A stretch of 10,075 nucleotides of DNA from JBIIUJ01 sp044340025 (lineage in GTDB: Bacteria > Pseudomonadota > Alphaproteobacteria > Caulobacterales > Aquidulcibacteraceae). This document shows, in pieces, positions 1 through 3,835 of this stretch. The stretch's first letter is position 1. Each line of letters starts with the position of its first letter. Below the pieces are notes generated by a model. It searched no databases. It had not been told where the DNA came from and was given only the letters and a program-made list of their open reading frames with translations. A program made the translations under genes and the position numbers. The stretch spans positions 1 to 10,075 of the forward strand of contig JBIIUJ010000095.1 in NCBI GenBank assembly GCA_044340025.1, written 5' to 3'.

Positions 1-621
1 ATAGCGTTCGCGCCGATCCTCCGGATAGGGCTTCACACCCTTCGCCGGATTGTCCAGCCGCTCCCCAGCCTCAATGGATAGAGACAGGAGCTTGCGCAGA
101 TAGGCGAGCGTCCGGTTCGCGATGTAGCGGCCAGCGACTTCCTGCGCGGCGGCATGGACGCGGCGCACATCCGGCGTGCGAACGTCGGCGACCTTCATGC
201 GCCCCAGCTTCGGCAGGACGTGCGCCTCCAGCACCAGCCGCGCTTGCCGGATCGTCGCCGGCCTTAGCCCTGCGTCCTTCGCGTAGCGGTCCAGATAGTG
301 TGCGGCCATATCAGCAACGGACTTTGCAGCCCGCCGGGCGGCCTTCTCGCCGGCCGGGTCCAGCCCCTGTCCAACCTTCGCCAGCGCGGCCTTCGCCAGC
401 TTGCGGGCTTCCTCCGCTGTGAGCGCGCCATGGGCGCCGAGCGTGAAATCGCGCGCCGTCTCGCCCCGCCCGCCGCCATTGGCGCGGTAGCGGATGAAAT
501 AGACCTTGCGGCCGGTCGGCTCGATACGGAGCCCGAAACCCTTTAGCGCCTCATCCCACACAATGCGGCGCGCCTTGCCCGGCGCTTCTTGATCCACCAC
601 AGTCTTTGTGAGCTTGGGCAT
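1..621 (-). CDS. Tyrosine-recombinase integrase, N-terminal half (cut by window edge)
   Basis: Catalyses site-specific integration and excision of the mobile element whose right end lies in this window. 207 codons are visible with no stop. The start at 621 (MPKLTKTVVDQ) is supported by GGAG five bases upstream (627-630). Residues 1 to about 95 resemble the DUF4102-type arm-DNA-binding domain: VWDEALKGFGLRIEP, then a YFIRYR strand, TLGAHGALTAEEARKLA and a GLDPAGEKAA end. Residues about 100-195 look like the SAM-like core-binding domain (SVADMAAHYLDRYAKDAG, VLPKLGRMKVADV, LAYLRKLLSLSIEAG). The catalytic domain with the R..H..R..Y residues should lie to the left, outside the window, so activity cannot be judged. 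The family is usually near 400 residues. The gene reads away from the tRNA-Lys fragment at 785-837, the expected neighbour of an attachment site. Family assignment is firm; phage versus integrative element is undecided. Confidence 0.9.
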   Translation of the reverse strand, partial: MPKLTKTVVDQEAPGKARRIVWDEALKGFGLRIEPTGRKVYFIRYRANGGGRGETARDFTLGAHGALTAEEARKLAKAALAKVGQGLDPAGEKAARRAAKSVADMAAHYLDRYAKDAGLRPATIRQARLVLEAHVLPKLGRMKVADVRTPDVRRVHAAAQEVAGRYIANRTLAYLRKLLSLSIEAGERLDNPAKGVKPYPEDRRERY

Positions 622-651
622 GGGCGCTCCAGTTCGGTCAGCCAGTTTCCT

Positions 652-674
652 CCGTCCAGCACCCGTCCAGCACC
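652..674. repeat. Tandem 11-bp direct repeat upstream of the integrase
   Basis: CCGTCCAGCAC occurs twice head to tail, at 652-662 and 663-673, perfectly. It lies 31 bases upstream of the integrase start and so falls in its probable promoter/leader. Arm-type integrase sites are often short direct repeats at such places, but that role is inferred. Confidence 0.6.
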
Positions 675-681
675 AGAAGCG

Positions 682-727
682 AAACCACTGTCCACCGCCG
701 CGAACGAGCGTATCACTCAAACCACTG
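682..727. repeat. Spaced 9-bp direct repeat between integrase and attachment site
   Basis: AAACCACTG is present at 682-690 and again at 719-727, a spacing of 37 bp between starts (about 3.5 helical turns). It could be a pair of arm-type recombinase or excisionase sites. A 9-mer repeat may also be chance, so confidence in function is low. Confidence 0.4.
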
Positions 728-740
728 AATCACAATGAAA

Positions 741-770
741 AGCCGAACCCCTCCGAACCCCTCCGAACCC
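741..770. repeat. Triplicated 10-bp repeat next to the attachment site
   Basis: CTCCGAACCC occurs at 751-760 and 761-770, with a third copy differing at the first two bases (AGCCGAACCC) at 741-750. The array ends 14 bases before the tRNA-Lys fragment, inside the mobile element. Ten-base periodicity puts each copy on the same helical face, as expected for cooperative protein binding. The binding protein is unknown; the integrase is the obvious candidate. Confidence 0.6.
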
Positions 771-784
771 TTGGAAAACTCGAA

Positions 785-837
785 GCAGCTGACTCTTAAT
801 CAGCGGGTCACAGGTTCGAGCCCTGTATCACCCACCA
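785..837 (+). pseudogene. 3' fragment of tRNA-Lys(CTT), probable attR site
   Basis: The fragment contains a perfect 5-bp anticodon stem GCTGA/TCAGC (788-792 with 800-804) and a CTCTTAA loop with anticodon CTT at 795-797. A GGGTC variable loop follows, then a T-arm ACAGG/CCTGT around TTCGAGC (810-826), the acceptor 3' strand ATCACCC (827-833), discriminator A and encoded CCA (835-837). The sequence before 785 does not form a D-arm and contains no GGGTGAT acceptor 5' strand, so this is not a working tRNA. With an integrase to the left and chromosomal genes to the right, it is best read as the displaced target end (attR). The intact tRNA-Lys gene, rebuilt by the element's own copy, should sit at the far left end of the element. 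Similarity starting at the anticodon stem suggests crossover in the anticodon stem-loop. Confidence 0.88.
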
Positions 838-862
838 GGACGCCGCCTGTTTTCGGGCGCGC

Positions 863-1867
863 GTGAAGCCCATGGCGCGGGTCTGCATTCTGATCGTGTC
901 GTATCAGTCGCAGCAGCATCTGCCGCGCGTCTGGGCGGCGCTGGAGCGCCAGACCTATCGCGATGTCGAGATCATCCTGATCGACAATGCCAGCGACGAG
1001 CCGCCGGCGCCGCCGCCGGGCGTTCGGCTGATCGCCAATAGCGCGAATGTCGGCTTCGCCGCGGCCAACAATCAGGGCGCAGCGCTCACGCAGGCGGAGT
1101 ATCTGGTTCTGCTGAACCCGGATGCCTTTCCAGAGCCCGGCTGGCTGGCCGCGCTGGTGGAGGCCGCCGACCGCTGGCCCGAGGCGGCCGCCTTCGGCTC
1201 AACCCAGCTGATGGATGACGACCCCAGCCGGCTGGATGGCGCCGGCGACGTCTATCATGCCAGCGGCATTCCCTATCGCGGCGGCTATGGCCAGAAGCGC
1301 CCGGCGCGCTTGGCCGAAGGGGAATGCTTCGCCCCGTGCGCGGCGGCGGCGCTGTATCGCCGGGCCGCGTTTCTGGAGGTGGGGGGCTTTCCCGCGCATT
1401 TCTTCGCCTATGGCGAGGATGTGGACCTTGGCTTTCGGCTGCGGCTCGCGAGCTGGACCTGCCGGCAGGTTCCAGAAGCGGTGGTGCGGCATGTGGGCTC
1501 GGCGAGTTCGGGCCGGAAGTCCGCGTTCGCCATGCGCCATGGCGTCCGCAACCGGATGTGGGTGTTTGCGCGCTGCATGCCCGGCCTCTGGCTCTGGCTC
1601 TGGCTGCTGGCGCCGGCGCACCTGGCCGCCAGCCTCGTGCTCTGGCTCAAGGCCTGGGCCGATGGGGCGGGCCCGGCCTATGGCCGGGGGCTGTGGGAGG
1701 GGCTCTGCGGTCTGCCTGCGGCGCTGCGCCAGCGCGCAGACATCCAGCGCGCCCGCACAGCGCCGACAAGCGCGATCCTGCGGGCGATGAGCTGGTCGCC
1801 GCTGGCGCTCGCGCGTCGCGCCATCGTGATCCGAAGGCCAGAGGCACCCGACGCCGCCCACGATTGA
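863..1867 (+). CDS. Family 2 (GT-A fold) glycosyltransferase
   Basis: Probably transfers a sugar from a nucleotide-sugar donor to a surface polysaccharide or lipid-linked acceptor on the cytoplasmic face of the inner membrane. The N-terminus has the GT2 beginning (ARVCILIVSYQ), DNAS at residues 41-44 and NPD at 85-87 (the DXD-equivalent region). GEDVDLGFRLR at 184-194 carries the ED of the acceptor/catalytic site, followed by His210 in RHVGSAS. This layout matches rhamnosyltransferase-like GT2 enzymes of about 300 residues. A Trp/Leu-rich hydrophobic segment at about 240-262 may anchor it to the membrane. The start is uncertain: GTG at 863 or ATG at 872 (MARVCIL, 331 residues), neither with a convincing ribosome site. 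The gene begins only 25-34 bases after the tRNA-Lys fragment, so it probably once lay directly downstream of an intact tRNA gene. Donor and acceptor cannot be told from sequence. Confidence 0.88.
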   Translation: MKPMARVCILIVSYQSQQHLPRVWAALERQTYRDVEIILIDNASDEPPAPPPGVRLIANSANVGFAAANNQGAALTQAEYLVLLNPDAFPEPGWLAALVEAADRWPEAAAFGSTQLMDDDPSRLDGAGDVYHASGIPYRGGYGQKRPARLAEGECFAPCAAAALYRRAAFLEVGGFPAHFFAYGEDVDLGFRLRLASWTCRQVPEAVVRHVGSASSGRKSAFAMRHGVRNRMWVFARCMPGLWLWLWLLAPAHLAASLVLWLKAWADGAGPAYGRGLWEGLCGLPAALRQRADIQRARTAPTSAILRAMSWSPLALARRAIVIRRPEAPDAAHD

Positions 1868-1900
1868 CGCGCCTTTCGCCACCGCGATAAGCGGCGAGCG

Positions 1901-2356
1901 ATGATGCGCCGTCTCCTTCTTGCGTTTGCCGCCGCCAGCCTGCTGGCCGCCTGCGCCCGGACCGCGCCGGAGACCCCCATGGCCCGCAACCCCATCCCCT
2001 ATGTCGAGATTCCGGTGGCCGACCTCGATCGCGCCGTGATCTTTTATGAGGCAGTGTTTGGCTTCTCCCTCGAGCGCCAGACCGTGGACGGATACCCCAT
2101 GGCGCTGTTTCCGTTTGCCGACGGGGCGCCGGGCGCCACCGCCGCTCTCGCCGAGGGGGAGGTCTATGTGCCCTCCAAACAGGGCGCGATCCTCTATTTC
2201 CACGTCGATGACATGGACGCGGTGATGAAGCGCGCCGAACAGGCCGGCGGCGCTATCCTCTATCCCCGGAAAGATATTGGCGAACTTGGCTTCGTGGGCG
2301 AAATTCAGGATAGCGAAGGCAACCGGATCGGCCTGTCTCAGCCGCCGGCCGGCTGA
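1901..2356 (+). CDS. VOC (glyoxalase-fold) protein with lipoprotein signal
   Basis: A single vicinal-oxygen-chelate domain spans about residues 31-147. It has the family opening NPIPYVEIPVADLDRAVIFY, a central ILYFHVDDMDAVMKRAE repeat and the closing DSEGNRIGL. Such proteins include glyoxalases, dioxygenases and antibiotic-binding proteins; the substrate here is unknown. From the first ATG the protein has a positively charged start, a hydrophobic stretch and a lipobox LLAAC with Cys18, predicting an envelope lipoprotein. A second in-frame ATG at 1979 (MARNPIPYVEI, residue 27) is preceded by GGAGA at 1969-1973 with a 5-base gap, a better ribosome site than that of 1901. It would give a cytosolic 125-residue protein of normal VOC length. 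The gene follows the glycosyltransferase by 33 bases and may be cotranscribed with it. Its 3' end overlaps moaC tail to tail. Confidence 0.87.
   Translation: MMRRLLLAFAAASLLAACARTAPETPMARNPIPYVEIPVADLDRAVIFYEAVFGFSLERQTVDGYPMALFPFADGAPGATAALAEGEVYVPSKQGAILYFHVDDMDAVMKRAEQAGGAILYPRKDIGELGFVGEIQDSEGNRIGLSQPPAG
1969..1981 (+). promoter_or_regulatory. Internal ribosome-binding site and start in the VOC gene
   Basis: GGAGA at 1969-1973 stands five bases before an in-frame ATG at 1979. Initiation here would skip the lipoprotein signal and give a soluble VOC protein. It competes with the 1901 start, whose upstream sequence (GGCGAGCG) is a weak match. Confidence 0.5.
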
Positions 2357-2817
2357 TCGGCGCGCCAGTCGCCGGATTTGCCGCCGGACTTGGCCAGAAG
2401 CCGCACCCGCTCGATCACCAGACCCTTATCGACGGCCTTCAGCATGTCGTAGAGCGTCAGGGCGGCGATGCTTGCGGCGGCGAGGGCTTCCATCTCCACT
2501 CCGGTCTGGGCGGTGGTGCGGGCGGTCGCTTCGATCCGGGCGGCGCCTTCCTCCAGAGTGATCGCCACCGTCACGCCCGATAGCGGCAGGGGATGGCACA
2601 GCGGGATGAGATCGGCGGTGCGCTTGGCGCCCATCACGCCGGCAAGCTCCGCGATGCGCAGGGCGTCGCCCTTCGGCCCGCCGTCGCGCGCGGCGCGCAG
2701 GGCGGCGGGCGTCAGGCGCACCAGGGCTTCGGCGGTGGCGCTGCGGGCGCCTTCGGCCTTGCCCGAGACATCGACCATGCGCGGCCGGCCGTGTTCGTCG
2801 AGATGGGTCAGGGTCAT
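2338..2817 (-). CDS. moaC: Cyclic pyranopterin monophosphate synthase MoaC
   Basis: Second half of the first step of molybdenum cofactor synthesis: converts the MoaA product 3',8-cyclo-7,8-dihydro-GTP into cyclic pyranopterin monophosphate in the cytosol. The 159-residue product matches the usual MoaC length. Visible signatures are MVDVSGK at 14-20, GGPKGDAL at 46-53 (Lys49, equivalent to the catalytic Lys51 of E. coli), LIPLCHPLPLSGV at 70-82, TGVEMEALAA at 105-114 and LYDMLKAVDK at 122-131. The last contains Asp124 and Lys127, matching the E. coli Asp128/Lys131 pair. The C-terminus keeps the SGGKSGDW end. ATG at 2817 is chosen because GGGAGAGGG stands four bases before it; the ORF is open to a weaker start at 2853. 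The gene stands alone, without moaA/moaB/moeA in view, downstream of the BI-1 gene but behind its terminator. Confidence 0.96.
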   Translation of the reverse strand: MTLTHLDEHGRPRMVDVSGKAEGARSATAEALVRLTPAALRAARDGGPKGDALRIAELAGVMGAKRTADLIPLCHPLPLSGVTVAITLEEGAARIEATARTTAQTGVEMEALAAASIAALTLYDMLKAVDKGLVIERVRLLAKSGGKSGDWRADQPAGG

Positions 2818-2845
2818 CGCCCTCTCCCTAGCCCGGCGATGTGGC

Positions 2846-2856
2846 GGCGTCACGCC
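2846..2856. repeat. Short palindrome upstream of moaC
   Basis: GGCGT-C-ACGCC is a perfect 5-bp inverted repeat around one base, beginning 28 bases upstream of the moaC start and inside the only space left for a moaC promoter. It could be an operator. In GC-rich DNA a palindrome this short can arise by chance. Confidence 0.3.
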
Positions 2857-2867
2857 CGGACCGTCCT

Positions 2868-2900
2868 AAACGAAAACGGCCCCGGATCGCTCCGGGGCCG
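2868..2900 (-). terminator. Intrinsic terminator after the BI-1 family gene
   Basis: A perfect 10-bp GC-rich stem (2877-2886 with 2891-2900) closes a TCGC loop. Read on the minus strand it is followed by TTTTCGTTT (2876 to 2868). It begins 24 bases after the stop of the gene at 2925-3680, so it ends that transcript and insulates moaC downstream. Confidence 0.9.
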
Positions 2901-2924
2901 CTCGTCTGGCTCAGGGCCTGCGGA

Positions 2925-3680
2925 TCATTCCTCGCGCTGGCCGAGGAAGCTCATCAGGAACTGGAACAGGTTGATGAAGTTCAGATACAGGCTGAGCGCA
3001 CCCCAGCTGGTGGCCACGCTCATGGCCGCGCCATCGCCCTGCAGCTGGTAATAGTCGAACTTCAGCCGCTGGGTGTCGAACGCGATCAGGCCGGAAAACA
3101 CCAGCACGCCGATCACCGAGATCGCGAATTGCAGCGCGCTCGATTGCAGGAAGATGTTCACCAGCATCGCGATCACCAGGCCGAACATGCCCATGATCAG
3201 GAACGTGCCCATGCCGGTCAGGTCCTTCTTCGTGGTGTAGCCCCAGAGGCTCAACGCGCCGAAGGCCGCCGCCGTGATGAAGAACACCCGGGCGATGCTT
3301 TCGCCGGTGTAGCGCAGGGCCAGAACGCCAAGGCCCGCGCCGATCAGCGCAACGACGACCCAGTAGAACAGGTTGGCGCTGCGCGGATTGGGGTTCTTCA
3401 TGAAGAACATGGCGCCCAGCAGCAGCGCCATCGGGGCGAAGGAAAGCGCAAGGCCGATGGGCGTATAGCCCACCTGGCCAGCTGGCCCCGCCACGAACAG
3501 AAGGTCGCGGATCGCCGGCACGCTGGATGTGGCGAACGCCAGAATGCCAGACAGCAGCAGGCCCGCGCCCATCTTGTTGTAGACGCCCAGCATGAAGGAC
3601 CGAAGGCCCTGGTCGAGGGCCATGTCCATCGAGCCGCCCATCGGGGCGGTCCGCGCATAGCCACGCTGATAGTCGTTCAT
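2925..3680 (-). CDS. Bax inhibitor-1 (TMBIM/YccA-YbhL) family membrane protein
   Basis: A 251-residue, very hydrophobic inner-membrane protein with about seven helices (near residues 36-52, 74-94, 104-122, 130-147, 156-177, 182-201, 222-245) after a soluble N-terminus of about 25 residues. Family marks are RVFFITAAAFGALSLWGYTT at 131-150, then KKDLTGMG, SGLIAFDTQRLK at 196-207 and the last helix ALSLYLNFINLFQFL. Homologues such as B. subtilis YetJ are pH-gated calcium leaks; E. coli relatives are YbhL and YccA, the latter an FtsH substrate. The first Asp of the YetJ di-aspartyl pair is present (Asp202). The second appears to be Asn234 here. Start at 3680 fits the family N-terminus and has purine-rich GAGGATGACCTGAG before it. 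Monocistronic: own upstream region, and a strong terminator after. Confidence 0.93.
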   Translation of the reverse strand: MNDYQRGYARTAPMGGSMDMALDQGLRSFMLGVYNKMGAGLLLSGILAFATSSVPAIRDLLFVAGPAGQVGYTPIGLALSFAPMALLLGAMFFMKNPNPRSANLFYWVVVALIGAGLGVLALRYTGESIARVFFITAAAFGALSLWGYTTKKDLTGMGTFLIMGMFGLVIAMLVNIFLQSSALQFAISVIGVLVFSGLIAFDTQRLKFDYYQLQGDGAAMSVATSWGALSLYLNFINLFQFLMSFLGQREE

Positions 3681-3738
3681 CTCAGGTCATCCTCATTGAT
3701 GCGGCGTCGCGCTCACGCGCTTATCCGCCCTGCGACCT

Positions 3739-3767
3739 TATCTTGCGATGAGACGCCGGCGGCGCAA
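3739..3767 (-). promoter_or_regulatory. Candidate promoter for the BI-1 family gene
   Basis: On the minus strand TTGCGC (3767-3762) and AAGATA (3744-3739) are separated by 17 bases, and the gene starts 58 bases further on. The -35 is a fair match to the sigma-70 type, the -10 a poor one. Something must drive this gene from the 155-bp gap, but the exact boxes are a guess. Confidence 0.3.
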
Positions 3768-3778
3768 TCGGCGCGACG

Positions 3779-3794
3779 CACACATTTCTGTGTG
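3779..3794. repeat. Inverted repeat CACACA-N4-TGTGTG upstream of the BI-1 gene
   Basis: A perfect 6-bp inverted repeat around TTTC. No T-run follows on either strand, so it is not a terminator for the permease gene that ends at 3836. It lies 11 bases upstream of the candidate -35 box, a typical place for a regulator site; no known regulator is recognised. Confidence 0.4.
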
Positions 3795-3835
3795 ACCCTG
3801 CCCGAAGCTGCGGATTCATCGCCAGTGTTGCGCAA

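Noticed and set aside
608..799. Plus-strand ORF of 63 codons between integrase and tRNA fragment
   Set aside because: It runs through the integrase start, the repeat arrays and into the tRNA fragment, and its product is low-complexity with no domain or ribosome site.
785..837. A complete functional tRNA-Lys gene
   Set aside because: No acceptor 5' strand GGGTGAT and no D-arm exist upstream; the preceding bases are the 10-bp repeats and an A-rich spacer.
841..861. Hairpin after the tRNA fragment as a terminator
   Set aside because: The stem is short and bulged (CGCC with GGCG) and no T-run follows it.
1199..2203. Long minus-strand ORF opposite the glycosyltransferase and VOC genes
   Set aside because: The product is rich in Gly, Arg, Ala and His with no recognisable family, and the plus strand carries two clear protein families. 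It is a shadow of GC-rich codon bias.
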